A stretch of 64,000 nucleotides of DNA from the NCBI RefSeq assembly GCF_002288925.2, contig NW_022098001.1:11934056-11998055 (forward strand), written 5' to 3'. How positions within the stretch are numbered: the first letter of the stretch is position 1; every line of letters begins with the position of its first letter. This document shows, piece by piece, positions 11,144 to 22,800 of the stretch. Under the pieces are notes generated by a model. That model was not told the origin of the DNA, made no database searches, and saw only the letters and a program-made list of their open reading frames with translations. This DNA comes from Delphinapterus leucas. Lineage: Eukaryota; Chordata; Mammalia; Artiodactyla; Monodontidae. A program made the translations under genes and the position numbers.

Positions 11144-11659
11144 AATCATAGCAATTTTAGTGATGCAAGGATAGTCCCACCCTGCATTCAAGTCCCAAGA
11201 GCAGAAAGGAGGAGCAGGAGAGATATAGAAAGAATAAAAGACACAATCTCTGCTCTTAAAAGCTGCAGTCTAGACTGAGCATGTGATCCTGCTGGTGAAA
11301 CACCAGTGAAGCCTGGACCTCAGGGCTTGTCAGGCAGGTCTCTTTCAGCCATGAGTGATAGAGCCCACGCCAGCATGGCCTCAGCAGAGAGCAACTTATT
11401 GTCTCTCATCGCGGACAAGATGACAGCTGGATCCAGAGGCTCAGTGGCATCGGGCCCTGGTCTCCCTCACTCAGTCTCTGGCTCCACTTTCCTCTTTGTT
11501 AAGCTTTAGTCTTGGGCGAAACCACAGTTCTTGTGTTGGTCCCAGCAGTAAAAGAACTCATTCCCAAGTCCTAGAACTTGAATCCAGTCTTGAACGGAAT
11601 GGCTTGGGTCATGTTGGCCATGTTTCCTGAACCAACCACCATTGCCAAGGGCCTGCAAT
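11144..11659. other. Unique sequence
   Basis: No gene. The part around 11340-11500 has the look of a decayed interspersed repeat, but I cannot assign it. Confidence 0.35.
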
Positions 11660-11805
11660 AAGCTCTTTCATTCATTTATTCAACACATACTTATTAAGCA
11701 TCTACTTTGTTCCTAAAACTTTTCTGGGAGCTGAAGATAGAGCGGTGAACAAAACAGACAAACAAGTAAGTGTACAAATAAACAGATAACTTCAGACACA
11801 GGCTC
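11660..11805 (-). repeat. L2 LINE 3' end, minus strand
   Basis: Reverse-complement L2 end: ttcattcatttattcaacac, then acttattaagcatctacttt, then gagcggtgaacaaaacagac. This order is diagnostic of the L2 tail. Confidence 0.75.
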
Positions 11806-11811
11806 AAATTT

Positions 11812-11885
11812 AGAGGTTCTGGGTGAGGGCTAAGGCTGCATTTTAACAGGCTCCCCAGTGAGTCGATGCCAATGGCATGGTCCCC
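11812..11885 (+). repeat. MER5A-like hAT fragment
   Basis: Short match to the second half of the MER5 family: aggttctgggtgagggctaa, gcattttaacaggctcccca, then gatgccaatggc. Adjacent to the L2 fragment. Confidence 0.45.
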
Positions 11886-14584
11886 ACTTTATTAGATCGC
11901 ATGAACACAGTATAAAGAATGTGCTCCAAAGAACTAGTGAGCAGTGTCCAGCCGCAAGCCCCCTTTTCTTAGGCTGGGGAAGTTCGTGTAGACATGAACA
12001 GAGTAGACAGCAACACATCAGTGACCATAACTTCAGGATGGACAGGGAACAGTCTGCTTGCTCAAAGGGCAGCAGCTGGAACTATAATTGTTCAAGGCAT
12101 CATTTCTCACCCTGGAAGGCTCCAGCATCACCCAGGCCAAAACTCAGATATTTCCTGCAGATATAAAAATGAGGATTTTTTTGCTTTCTCCCTTTCCAGC
12201 TTAAATATTTGTAAAGGTTCAGTCTGTGTGGGAATGCATCATTTTGTGCTCCAGATGCGGGGTTACATGTTTAGGGTCCAATATTATGTATTATGGTTGA
12301 TCATTATTTCACTAGCTGTCACTCCTTCTTCCCTTCAGAACAGGCTCTAATATCTCATTTCTTTCCCATCCCCTGAAAGGCAGATCCTTGCCAAAGATGT
12401 GTCTATATGTGGAGACCAGAGGCTGGTTTCTGGAAGTGAAGAGTGAGTGATGCTTTGAAATCTGGTTTCACAAGCCTCCCAGTTTTACCAGAGGTAAGAA
12501 ACCAAAGCTGAGTCAGAGCAAAGCCAGATATCGCTTCTGGAACCTCCTCAGGTAGAGCTGTCCTGAGGCTATTTCTGTGAGTTTCTCCTTCTCCTTTCCC
12601 AGCTTCTCCTGTTTGCTTCCCTGGGGAAAACATCTTTATACAGTGTGACCTCCTTTTCTTCTGAATTTTCTGTCTTGATATCTAGCCTTTGGTCACTATC
12701 TTTCCTCCTCTGAAGGTCAGAAATAGGGGCCTTGCCATGCCAGGTATGTAGACATGTCCATGGATGTTTATCAAGAGGATGAACTATTGCTGCAGTTGAA
12801 GGTGGGGAGTGGAAGATCATTACGATGGGAGGCACACAAGGAAGGCAGGGTGCAGACCTCAGCTGAGGAAATAGGCGAGAAGGCAAATCCTTAGCGGTTG
12901 CATTAAGTATTCTACCTCGGCAAGTGACTGATGTGATGGCACTTCTGGATAATAAAGCAAGGAGATGGTTAGAACCGCTCTTTAGAACCTCCTTCTGGAT
13001 CATTCACAGACCAGTCGCTTAAACGGAAATGTAGATTAAAGGTGGAGACCCAGAATTAGAAGAGGACAAAGTGGAAATGTCCCAGCGCTCATCCTGTGGG
13101 GCTCAGGTACCAGAGAGGAAAGTGAGTCCAACAAAGGGGGTGACCTGACCAAGGTCAGCCAGGACCTTTCGGTGACAAAGCATTGCAAGGCATAGGCTGA
13201 AGCCAGGGCGGCCAAGGGCAGCTTAGATTCACCTGGGTGCACAATTCCTAAAGTCTATCAAGTTACATAATAAAGAAAAAAAATGATATCATTTCGTCAT
13301 TTATGGATAAAAGAATGATATGAGTGAAATGCTGACTTTACTCAGAACTTCTCCGTCCGCGGCAAGATGCTTGGTGGAAGGTGGACGGCTCCATCTGTAG
13401 AGGAGAATAGTGGTCAGTGAGATGGCACCTCCTGACTGCCCTCTGTAACTGACCAGCCTCCTGAAGGGTGACCCCTGGTTCTTTTGGACCTAGCAATTTC
13501 CTCCCTTTTTAAAGAGCTTCTTGAGTAGAATTCGAATCCTAATTTTAAAAAGCAATGATAAAACAAAAAGATGAAGAATTAATTCAAATCACACATCACT
13601 TCCCGCCTCCAACCCTCCAATCCAAAGGCCTTAGCAAGGCCTTAGCCCCTAATCAGTCTGCCGTGCCACCTGACTTCTGACCTCTCGGAGCTACCGGCTC
13701 CATCCTGTCTAAGACTAAGTTATGCATTGAAATCATCAAGTCTGGAAAAGTGGGTTCTCTGTTGCAGCATGTGAGAAATTGTCTCCTTTTAAAAAATTTA
13801 TTTTAAACAGTCAGGTGAGTTGTCAGTATTCATGCCTGGACTATGAGAGATGAATTCAAACGAAATTGTAGTGGGGGGCGTGCGCTTGGGGAGGAGAACA
13901 GAAATACAGTCCAGCATTCACTTAAAAATATGAGTTTGACCTTAGGTATTAAGGTGAATGGGGGTAGACTTTCCGGAAGCCAAGTTCAGATATGACCTTT
14001 CCTAAAGAGGCCCAGTTAAGATCATAAATCAAATCAGCTCCCAGATTTGCATGTGTAAAGGAGCAGTTATGGTTGTAGCAGCCTGTTTGCATGGTGAATT
14101 ATGTATAAGGAGCTGTGCCTTCCTTCTGTCATCAAGACACTATTTCAGCCATTTCCGTATTGATTTTGTAGACTGGAAAGCCCTTGTTGCCATTAATTAC
14201 ATCTGTTCAAAACAGGAACGAGTGGCGACAGATTGGTAATAAAATAAGACAAGGCAGAAAATCTTGCAGAAGACCTCCACCAGTGCTGGGAAAGGGCTGG
14301 CTTGGAATTATCTGTGCAAGGAATCCAGGCTGCCAGAGGTCAGGAGGACAAAACTGTCTCTCAGGGCAGAAGACACTTTTCAGATAACTTGTCCCTGTGT
14401 CCTCTCCTCTCATTCCCCCAGGGGCAAGCTTGTCGGAGTCATTCCACAGCATCGGGCAGCATCCTTTCTCTCCACCTGTGTGATACATCACTAGACACCC
14501 TCCTCACTCCATCAGCAGCATGTTCTCTTGGCTCAGTTTGGCTAACAACACTCAGGTAGGTCCATCCCAGCCCAGATAAGTACT
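11886..14584. other. Unique sequence, repeat-poor
   Basis: About 2.7 kb with no recognisable mobile element and no supported gene. A small tandem duplication (aggccttagca twice) lies near 13627-13650. Reading frames of up to 144 codons occur on the minus strand (12569-13003), but they show no recognisable protein family. Confidence 0.4.
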
Positions 14585-14855
14585 TTGGTTCTCAAGTTGT
14601 CCACGCATTAAAATCGCCCAGGGAAATTTTAAAAAAAAAAGCAAAACACTGTAGATTTTCATTATTCTTATGGTTGTTTGATGTTTGTATTTGGTTTGTA
14701 TTAGAAATCTATGACTATTCCCACTGCCACCCTTAAGTAAAATAAATCACCCTTAAATAAAACAAAACAAAACAAAACACTGATGTCCAGGGCCCTGTCA
14801 CCCCCTGAGAGCCCGATTTATTTGGTCTGGGTGGGCCCAGATGTTCAGTTTTCTG
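14585..14855 (+). repeat. MER5A-like hAT element split by an A-rich insert
   Basis: Starts as ggttctcaagttgtccacg with cattaaaatcgcccagggaa, then is interrupted from about 14625 to 14779 by A-rich DNA. It resumes with gatgtccagggccctgtcac and ggtctgggtgggcccagatg. This matches the order of the MER5 non-autonomous hAT family. Confidence 0.55.
14757..14779 (+). repeat. (AAAAC)n microsatellite
   Basis: Four to five units of aaaac. Just before it the 20-base unit cacccttaagtaaaataaat is repeated imperfectly, suggesting local slippage. Confidence 0.8.
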
Positions 14856-15169
14856 TTCTGTTTTTTTTTAGCTTTTCCCATTGATTCTAATGGATGGCCA
14901 GGGTGGAAACTTAATGCATTTACGAAAAGCATGAATACTTCAGGGAAGCTGTTGCTTTTCCATAATTGTGTTTTGTTCAGGCAGGGAAGCGTGCTGTATG
15001 GGGAGGCCTGAGCTCCTCTGGGCTTCTCACCCCCACTGGCCAAATGCCTCAGCCTCGCTGGGCTCAGGTTCCTCTCAGATGAAATTAAGAGTCTTCATTT
15101 CCCCTGGTTCTTAAGGAGGTGATGTTGCCAGAGCTGCTCCAGGTCTTTGCTCAAAACCCGTCAACCCCC
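14856..15169. other. Unique sequence
   Basis: No gene or repeat identified. Confidence 0.35.
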
Positions 15170-15640
15170 ATCTGTAGCAGAGTTAACATAAATCTTTAAG
15201 TTAAAGCGTCCAGAGATAAGAAAGGAAGCTACAAACAAACACCCACATGGAACCAGCTGGGACCAAGGTGGTGAGGAATCCGACCTCCAACAGAGCCTGA
15301 GTCTCATTATAAGCTGATTTTACTACGGGAGCATATTAAACGGCACACCTGTCGGTGACCATGACAGGACATTAAGGACCAGAAAAGAATAAAAAGGGGG
15401 TGGCATCTCACACCCTGGAAAAGCCCTGCCCCTCCCCCGGTAGACTAATGCATATGCCTCTCCATCACTGGCCTCACTCCTCCTCCCTTAGCCTTTACTC
15501 TTTAAAATTAAATCCCTCTGGCCAGGTGAGATTTAATTGATCTGTGAACTTAGTTCCTGCTTCTCCATTCTTTGGCCACTGAATAAAGTTTATGCTGTGT
15601 CCACCTCAGCTTAGGTTTTCTTATTCGACGGCTTGAAAAA
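15170..15640 (+). mobile_element. Probable solo LTR of an endogenous retrovirus
   Basis: The features resemble an ERV1-type LTR: an A-rich agaataaaaaggggg stretch near 15380 in the TATA position, pyrimidine-rich DNA, AATAAA at 15582-15587, then tatgctgtgtccacctcagc and a ttattcgacggcttgaa end typical of U5. The exact ends and a TSD are not established, and no internal retroviral genes follow. An unrelated promoter-like sequence is possible. Confidence 0.5.
15582..15587 (+). promoter_or_regulatory. AATAAA polyadenylation signal in the second LTR
   Basis: AATAAA in ccactgaataaagtttatg, followed by a TG-rich segment. Confidence 0.45.
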
Positions 15641-17132
15641 GAACCCTCCCCAGTGGAGGCAGAGAGCCTGGCCAGGCTAGGGCCCGAGCAGGGTCTATAG
15701 GGCTTAATTCTGTGACAGTGACTCTGGGACTCCTGCAGGACTTCCGTTCCTCTGCCTGACCGAGGTGCAGTGAGTAAAACCAGCTTTCGTGCCTCATTTA
15801 GCCCAGTTTGTAAAAGGGACTCCACTTTGCTCTCTCTTCCTTCAGATTTCAGTTTTATAACTCTAGGTTGGCGATTACATTCTCTAATCAAAACATCTTC
15901 TTACATTCAACTCTAATTCACTTGAGATTGGCATCCACGGCCTGACACTGGAGGAAAAAGGTAGGATGTTGGGTTCCAGATGGCAGGCCAGCTCAGTCCC
16001 CTATCGGAGCTAAAAGCAGGCAACATCACACCTCAAAAGGCACCTTGGACTTAAGCTCTCTAGCCTGGCAGCCCAGATGCCCATGACACTTAGAAACTTC
16101 TAGATTGAAAAAGAAACTTCAATTTCTTGGAGGCATAAAACTCCCCCCAAATCCCCGATTTAAACACAAAAGATATGAATGTCTATTTAGCCCTAGAAGA
16201 CAGGATGTCACACAAGAGCAGCTCTATGAGTTAATACATTAAAAAAAATGGGTTAATAAATCTTAAGGGCAAAATTGAAGGGCAGGCAAATTAGAAAGAT
16301 GCACGTTACGTTTTCCCTGAAATGGAGCACACAGTAAAAAATAAAATAACACAAGGATTTGGGACTGAAATACGCTGAGGTCTCCCTGATCTCGTGCTGT
16401 GCACAAAAGCAGTCCTGATGCTTATGTATGTGAGGGCGTGCGTGGCTCTTTTCCTCTTCCTGAATCTGCTGGTGGAATCTATCGTCCTGTCCTTTTGCAT
16501 AACCTTCTCTGCAGGGTAGATGTACTCTCCCAACTGGGGCTCTATTTGCTCAGCCAAATCCCATTCTGAGAATCAACTTTCCAAATGGCAGCTTCACAGG
16601 CACACAAATGTGGCTGAAAACTAGGGATCCACCTACAGGAATGGCCTGAGTTTGGAAGTTAAAGAGACTCTAAGCATCCCTGTGGAGCAAGCTCATATTT
16701 CCTGAGGACTCTGATGGCTTGTGCCGGTTGAGGTGACCAGTCTCTCCAGATGGGACATACCACTCTGTGCACTGGGCTGTAATTGCCCATGACAATTGCA
16801 ATCTTCTTACTACACCAAGAAGGAGAGATATGCCAACAAAAGCAACCAGAAACCCACACTGTTTGAGGCAGATTTCCTATGAAAACTGTAATGTTCTCCA
16901 TTAGAGAAATTCTTCCCCATGTTCTCATTCTTTGTTTCAAGTACCTATTTTTCAGTAGTCTTCCCCCAACCACTTCCCTCAAATCTCCTGGTCTCTTTTT
17001 TGTGGAAGAGAACCAAAGGAATTGCTAATCTTGAGTGCTCTCACAGTTCAGATAAGTAAGAAAGTATTTTTCTTGTAAGTTTCTCATCATACAGACCCTT
17101 GCCCTGGGCATTGCATTTTTGCATTCATTCAC
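15641..17132. other. Unique sequence
   Basis: No repeat or gene recognised in about 1.5 kb. Confidence 0.4.
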
Positions 17133-17179
17133 ACATCCATCCATCCACCCAGCCCATCCATCCATCCATCCATCTATCC
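17133..17179 (+). repeat. (CATC)n microsatellite, interrupted
   Basis: Two blocks of catc/atcc units, the first about three and the second about five copies, separated by acccagccc. Confidence 0.9.
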
Positions 17180-17749
17180 GATATTCATGCATTTACTGAA
17201 CTCATGAAAATATCAGTTGTTTTTGCCTGCCCAGAGATGTTCCCTCTTCTCTTGGCAACAACCCCATTTTCCTTTAGGAAAATGTTCTCATTTATTTTCA
17301 ATCTGTGTGGTTCAAATAGGACTGACTCTACAGCCAGCAGCAAGGGTGCATATATCACCCAGGCCTGGCCACTGCCCCTCAACAGTGACTGGATTAGCTG
17401 GGCAAATCGGAGTCAGTCTGCCTCATTGGTCTGTGGCTGGAACGCTTGGGAAGTAGAATCTCTCATAGAGTTGATCGCCAAGCTATAGGAATGTCAGCTT
17501 AGAGTTGACAGTAGTGAAGTAGTGAAGAAACAGAACTGAGAGATGATAGATGGGCAGGCAAATCCTCCCTGCCTGGCTGAGCCCACGGATCCAGCTGTTT
17601 CAGTCCTATTCCCTAAAATTTTCAGGCTTGTGAGTGAATATATATCCCTTTTCACATTTTGCCTTGAGTTTCTGTTACTTGCAAATGAAAGAGTTCTGTC
17701 CGCTCTGTGCTAGGCCCTGAGACCAAGACAAACCACTTTCAGAAGCCAA
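17180..17749. other. Unique sequence
   Basis: Nothing recognised. The open frame at 17099-17488 reads through the microsatellite (HIHPSTQPIHPSIHLS) and is not a gene. Confidence 0.4.
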
Positions 17750-17975
17750 GCAGCCTAGTAGAGTGGTTGAGTGTAAACTCTGTCACCTCATTTGAATTCT
17801 GGCTCCACCACTGACAGTGGGTGACCTCATACAAGTTCCTTTGTGCCCTCATTTACTCATCTACAAAATGGTGAAGGGATAAATAGTGCCTACCTCTGGC
17901 TTGTAAGGATAAGCTAATTCAGCTAGAGTGTTTAGCATGGCATCTGATCTGCAATGAGCATTCAATAAATACAAG
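17750..17975 (+). repeat. MIR SINE, plus strand, near full length
   Basis: Nearly complete: agtagagtggttgagtgtaa, ttctggctccaccactgac, gtgacctcatacaagttcct, ctcatctacaaaatggtgaa, and the 3' end gagcattcaataaataca. Confidence 0.8.
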
Positions 17976-18114
17976 CTAGAGGCAAATTGTGGTCAGCACT
18001 GTCTGGAGGCAGTGAATGAGATCATAGCCATACCGATATGCTCATGCATCTGCCTTCTTATCTTTCTTCTCCTCTTTATCCCACTTGTATAGATTGTATT
18101 ATTGTTCCTCCACA

Positions 18115-18283
18115 TTTTTTTTTTTTTTTTTGCGGTACGCAGGCCTCTCACTGTTGTGGCCTCTCCCATTGCGGAGCACAGGCTCCGGATGCGCAGGCTC
18201 AGCGGCCATGGCTCACGGGCCCAGCCGCTCCACGGCATGTGGGATCTTTCCGGACCGGGGCACGAACCCATGTCCCCTGCATC
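18115..18283 (-). mobile_element. CHR-type SINE, 5'-truncated
   Basis: Poly-T (18115-18131) followed by gcggtacgcaggcctctcac and the usual body. It stops after tgtcccctgcatc, so the tRNA-derived 5' 40 bases with the A box are missing. The TSD is not clear. Truncation at integration is common for L1 but less so for short SINEs. Confidence 0.9.
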
Positions 18284-19079
18284 CTTTTGCTGTAATAAGC
18301 GTAACCAAGAGTTGAATTGCTTTTCTGAGTTCTATGAGTCCTAGAAAATCATCAGCTCTGAGGGTAGTGTTGGGGATCCCTGACACAGGGGCCCACAGAT
18401 GGTGGGTACCCTGGGCCAATGTCACATACTTGTCCTCCTAGAGAGTTGTGGCGTGCCTGGCCTAAGCTGTTGCTCGCCAATTAGCCTGATGAACAGTTAT
18501 GAGTTCTATTTGAGTTTCTTGGGCAGAGGACACGTGACCTGAAGCGTATAACCAGTAGGTTTCCAGATAAGGAGATCATGAATATTAAAGGCTCATATAT
18601 ATTTAATAAGTCCTGATATTTAATCTCATGTGTATTTAGTATACTATGAATATTTAGCACTGAGGTGCATCATACAGATTAGGTATTTCTTGGTTCCTCC
18701 ATCCTTCGTTACCTGTGTTTAACACGCACATGTTCTACGTGTTGACTACTTATCTTATACTTAACACGTCCCATGAATTCTGCCAACGACTATCACACTT
18801 TTTGCTTAATAGCTTATTTATATTTAAACATCTTAAGATAGTTTGCCTATGTTTGTAAACTACAAGCTTCTTTATTTACTAGAACTGAATAGTCTCAAAA
18901 GTGTGCACATCACAGGGCACAGTCTGATCAATGAATTAGGGGAGGAGAGGCAAATATATCACTAAATGCTTTTGTGCTCCAAGCACTTCAGTTCTGGAAA
19001 CGAACGCACACACTCCTGATCCCTGGCCTCCTACCTGTGGTTCTTGTGGAATAATGATAATCATGATAATGACAGCAAT
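18284..19079. other. Unique, AT-rich sequence
   Basis: No gene. From 18560 to 18850 the DNA is AT-rich, with repeated tatttag/tattta motifs. Confidence 0.4.
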
Positions 19080-19262
19080 CACATACATAGAGCTACTACG
19101 TTCCAGGCATTTTTAAAAGCACTTCACGTAAATTAATGCTTGACAGCAACTCTATGAGGTAGGGGCAATTTTAATCTCATTTTTACGGAGGAGAATATAA
19201 GATGCAGGTGAGGAAGGTACTTGCTCCATATCAACAGCAGCTGGAGCTCAAACTCAGGAGAG
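19080..19262 (-). repeat. MIR SINE, minus strand
   Basis: Order of the MIR reverse complement: gagctactacgttccaggca, agcacttcacgtaaattaat, caactctatgaggtaggggc, then a degraded core with gctggagctcaaactcagg. Confidence 0.7.
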
Positions 19263-19585
19263 CTGGTGCCACAAACACTGCATTCACGGCATTCTGCTCA
19301 CTTCCACAACAGTGTCAGCCCCTCATTTGCTCACTGCCTTGGCTGCACCCAAGTGGAAATGCCTCAGGAACACTGCTAAATATAAAATATCTGAAAATTA
19401 AAAATGCTTCAGCTGAATGCTGATAAGAAACTAGAGTGACGGTAGAATGCATTCATTCATATTAACCTGTAACGACACCATCCTTCAGGAGGAAGTTTTA
19501 TCATTATTTTAATTGCAAAATGGACATGAAGAGTAGAAGTGCAGAATGGTAGAATTCCATCCAGTGCTAGCACAGTGAAGAAGAC

Positions 19586-19805
19586 TTTTTTTTTTTTTTT
19601 TTTTTTTTTTGCGGTACGCGGGCCTCTCACTGTTGCGGCCTCTCCCTTTGCGGAGCACAGGCTCCGGACGCGCATGCTCGGCGGCCATGGCTCACGGGCC
19701 CAGCCGCTCCGCGGCGTGTGGGATCTTCACGGAACGGGGTACAAACCCGTGTCCCCTGCATCGACAGGCGGACGCTCAACCACTGCGCCACCAGGGAAGC
19801 CCGCC
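19586..19805 (-). mobile_element. CHR-type SINE, full length
   Basis: Twenty-five T, then gcggtacgcgggcctctcac and the full body through ccaccagggaagcccg. An exact 8-base TSD, aagaagac, lies at 19578-19585 and 19806-19813. A few CpG-rich positions differ from the consensus (gtacaaacccgtg). Confidence 0.95.
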
Positions 19806-19813
19806 AAGAAGAC

Positions 19814-20199
19814 ATTCTTAACAGGTAATTTGATTTGGAAGTGTTAGTAGAAAATAATAGTTACTTATCCATAGCAATAGTGAAAACACGGTAATATACA
19901 TGGAGCATCGACACATGCAACCACTCCAGATTGGCCAGGTATTTGTCGCAAGGTTTGTCTGCCTACTCATGTACTCAAAAGCTGGAAATATTAAGGAAAA
20001 GAAAAAAGGTCCAGAAGCGTAGATAGGGTGGGTGAGATCAGAGGGCGTCACCCTCAGAGGGAGACATTTTCACATTCCTTCCCTTAAGCTATGTACTTCT
20101 GAATGCTAATGGCAACGGTTTCTACTTCCATTGAAAGTCACTGTCTGGGTTATTCTGTTGAGACAGGGCCAAGGGGTGGCCTAGGACCAACCTCAGTCA
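19814..20199. other. Unique sequence
   Basis: Nothing recognised. Confidence 0.35.
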
Positions 20200-20410
20200 A
20201 AGGACTTGGGTAAAGATGCCAGCTCTGCGCTCATCAGGTGGCCTTTTGCGGTCTGCGAGCCTGACTCTCAGTGTGTCATCTGCAGAACTGGTGACCGTCC
20301 ACGTGTGCTCGGGGGTCCGTGTGCTGTGGGCATGGTGGAGGAAGGCCAGGAAAAGTACTTTGCACAGGGTCTGGCACACAGTAGGTGCTCAGTGATGGCA
20401 GTGGAATCTG
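20200..20410 (+). repeat. Possible decayed MIR, plus strand
   Basis: The 3' end gcacagggtctggcacacag with taggtgctcagtgatgg is convincing. The 5' part (gcctgactctcagtgtgtca) is weak. Confidence 0.45.
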
Positions 20411-21280
20411 AAGTGTGTATACGTTTTGTTAAAATATTCCTTTTGGAGGTGAGCTCCTAAATTTTGCCCATCCTGGCTTCCTATTTGTCGTCAGAATGTT
20501 GGAGGGGGATGGGTGGGGTGGGAACTGGGTTCCTGGCTCAAAAGAAAATGTTCCTGACAAAACACAACGTTTAGTTTTTCAAGGGCTTCTGAAAGAAAAT
20601 ATCTCACGCAGTTTCTTGGAAATAAGCGCTCCCCACCTGAGCGTGTTTTCAGCCACAGCTGAAGCACAGGACATGGAGGAGAGTGGGGAGGAAGACCTGA
20701 GAAAGCTGTCTCCACCAACTTACTGATCTGAGGGGTCAGGGAGCCAGCCCCAGGCAAAGTTTGTTTGGAGTTTCACCAAGATCCTAATTTTAGAAAATGA
20801 GTAACTTTGCTGCTGTGTCATCAGCTTGTCTTGCTCCTGCCCCCTTCCCGGCTGCTACTAGTTAACGATCCCTGTGGGCAACAGTCCCCTTAGCTAATGA
20901 ACCCAAACAAGATCAGGCTTCCTGGTCCCTACACAAGCCCAAATGTGGCACATGGTAGCAGACTCCCCATTAAGCCTTTGCCAGGGAGAGGGCTGTGGTC
21001 ACCAAACGTGGCCCCCTCACTGTGAGTCACTAAAACCCCTCAGCGTAGGCCAGGGAGTTTTCCTCATAATTAACCTCTCTTTTACAGCTAATGGTTCTTA
21101 CAGCTAGGCCTCTAGTGTAAGGCAGTAATTCACTTGAGGGCTTCTTTCCATGTATAAACCAAAGCATTTTTAAAGAGTCTTTCTGTGGCCCAGCAGCACC
21201 TAAAAGTTGCTTAGAAAGCTCATGGTAAAGGCCTTTATTACTCTGAGGACAATTCCACTGGACCTAAGTTGTGTTTTTGT
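20411..21280. other. Unique sequence
   Basis: No gene or repeat recognised. A ggtgggg G-rich patch lies near 20505-20522. Confidence 0.4.
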
Positions 21281-21439
21281 TTTTTTTTTTTTAGCGTTAC
21301 GCGGGCCTCTCGTTGTGGCCTCTCCCGTTGCGGAGCACAGGCTCCGGATGCGCAGGCTCAGCGGCCATGGCTCACGGGCCCAGCCGCTCTGCGGCATGTG
21401 GGATCTTCCCGGACCGGGGCACGAACCCGCGTCCCCTGC
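21281..21439 (-). mobile_element. CHR-type SINE, cut by an assembly gap
   Basis: Poly-T then gcgttacgcgggcctctcgt and the normal body through gcgtcccctgc, where the N run begins. The missing part corresponds to the SINE 5' end, which would contain the A box. A 2-base deletion relative to other copies lies in the ctcgttgtgg segment. Confidence 0.9.
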
Positions 21440-21539
21440 NNNNNNNNNNNNNNNNNNNNNNNNNNNNNNNNNNNNNNNNNNNNNNNNNNNNNNNNNNNNN
21501 NNNNNNNNNNNNNNNNNNNNNNNNNNNNNNNNNNNNNNN
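21440..21539. other. Assembly gap of 100 N
   Basis: Exactly 100 undetermined bases, the conventional placeholder for a gap of unknown size. It begins inside a SINE and ends at a T run. Confidence 0.98.
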
Positions 21540-21553
21540 TTTTTTTTTTTTTT
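21540..21553. repeat. T run at the right edge of the gap
   Basis: Fourteen T followed by non-SINE DNA (gaacaacagaaag). It may be the T-rich end of the SINE target duplication or the tail of another element lost in the gap. Confidence 0.8.
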
Positions 21554-21959
21554 GAACAACAGAAAGAATCAAGTTCATTCCCATTTAAGTGTGTTGTGTG
21601 ATTGCAAATGGTGTCTTCTTGTATTCCTGGGACGATCTGACTGGGGGTTGCTGGAAGCTGAGACTTCAGAGAACTTCCAGCCTGAGAGTGATATGGTTCT
21701 TAAGAAACTTTCAAAGATAGGGAAGCTATACCATTCACCTGTGAGTTCAGGCTGAGGCTAAGGGAAAAAGGGCTACAACCTTCCAACAGATAACCTGCTA
21801 AGAAATAATTCCCACCAGAATGCCAAATAAGTAAATGGAAACAAAAACAAACATACAGATGAACAAAAATTCCAAGATCTTGAAACAAGAAAGAAAATGA
21901 GTGTGGCATCTCCCAACTCTATTTGTAAGAGTAATTGATTTGGTGATACTCACACTAAG
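21554..21959. other. Unique sequence
   Basis: Nothing recognised. Confidence 0.35.
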
Positions 21960-22100
21960 AAGAGCTAACGTTTATTGCCAGTTGAGGCCATGCCAGACAC
22001 TATTGTAAGCAGTTGGTAATGGTTCCCTCATATAATGCTCAGGACAACCCTATGAAGTAAATGCTGTTAGTCCTATTTTACAGATGAGCACACTGAGGGG
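21960..22100 (-). repeat. MIR SINE, minus strand
   Basis: aacgtttattgccagttgag, ccagacactattgtaagcag, acaaccctatgaagtaaatg, attttacagatgagcacact: the reverse-complement MIR order with the tRNA end missing. Confidence 0.75.
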
Positions 22101-22409
22101 AATACACACAAAGGCAGAAAATGTTGGCATGTGACCAAGAGCTGGCTCTTGGCCATGCTTGAGGCAAGTTCATACATCTGCCTGGGTAAGGATGTCCTCT
22201 GGGGGCCAGTCTTGGGTGATCTGCTGACCTTCCTGGCTGTATGTGGCATCTGATGTTATATTTTCTATTGCACAGCATTATAGCTCCAGGAAAGTTTTCC
22301 TTTTTAAAGCCACATCTCCAGTCTGTTCTATCTAGCCTCTCCTCAACCCAGTTGGTTTCTAGATACAAATCCTGCAGCTATGCCAAACCAGAGGGTGAGT
22401 AAGAGAGAG

Positions 22410-22535
22410 TATCATGCAATGAGCACGCCCTGGATTCATGCAATGTGTGGGCCTCTGGGACACAAAGATGGAAAAGCCAAGGTCCTGGGACTCAAGGATT
22501 TCATAATCTGGTGGTGGCGACAGACAAGTGAACAG
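22410..22535 (-). repeat. Probable L2 3' fragment, minus strand
   Basis: ctctgggacacaaagatgga, tcctgggactcaaggatttc, ataatctggtggtggcgaca: the L2 reverse complement ('gctggggatacaaagatgaa ... gagctcacagtctagtgg'). Confidence 0.5.
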
Positions 22536-22554
22536 ACCATTCCAATACATGCAA

Positions 22555-22800
22555 CAAATGTTATTATAGTAAGTACAAATAGCACTTAATTTGTACCAGG
22601 CACTCTTCATAGCAATTTTCATAGATTTCTCTCATTTAATCTTCACAGCAGTCCCATGAGTAGCTGTGGTTATCATTTTGCAGACATGGAAGTGGAGGCA
22701 CCGAGAGGCTGTATGACTTAGCTGTAAGTGAAAGAGACAGGATTCTGAGTCCAGGCAGTCGGGTCCCAATCCTGCACTTTTAACCGAGCTGCTCTGTGGC
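22555..22800 (-). repeat. MIR SINE, minus strand, near full length
   Basis: Runs from tttgtaccaggcactcttca through tctcatttaatcttcacagc, atgacttagctgtaagtgaa and tctgagtccaggcagtcggg to the tRNA end cttttaaccgagctgct. Confidence 0.8.

Noticed and set aside
12569..13003. 144-codon minus-strand frame
   Set aside because: No protein family recognised and no supporting splice or promoter signals; left as unique sequence.
9880..15640. A single provirus bounded by the two LTR-like regions
   Set aside because: The two LTR-like sequences differ, and the DNA between holds SINE, L2 and MER pieces but no retroviral genes.
17133..17179. CRISPR-like spaced repeats
   Set aside because: A simple CATC microsatellite in a mammalian genome.
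21207..21755. Long open frame (182 codons)
   Set aside because: It spans the 100-N gap and a SINE; the length is artificial.
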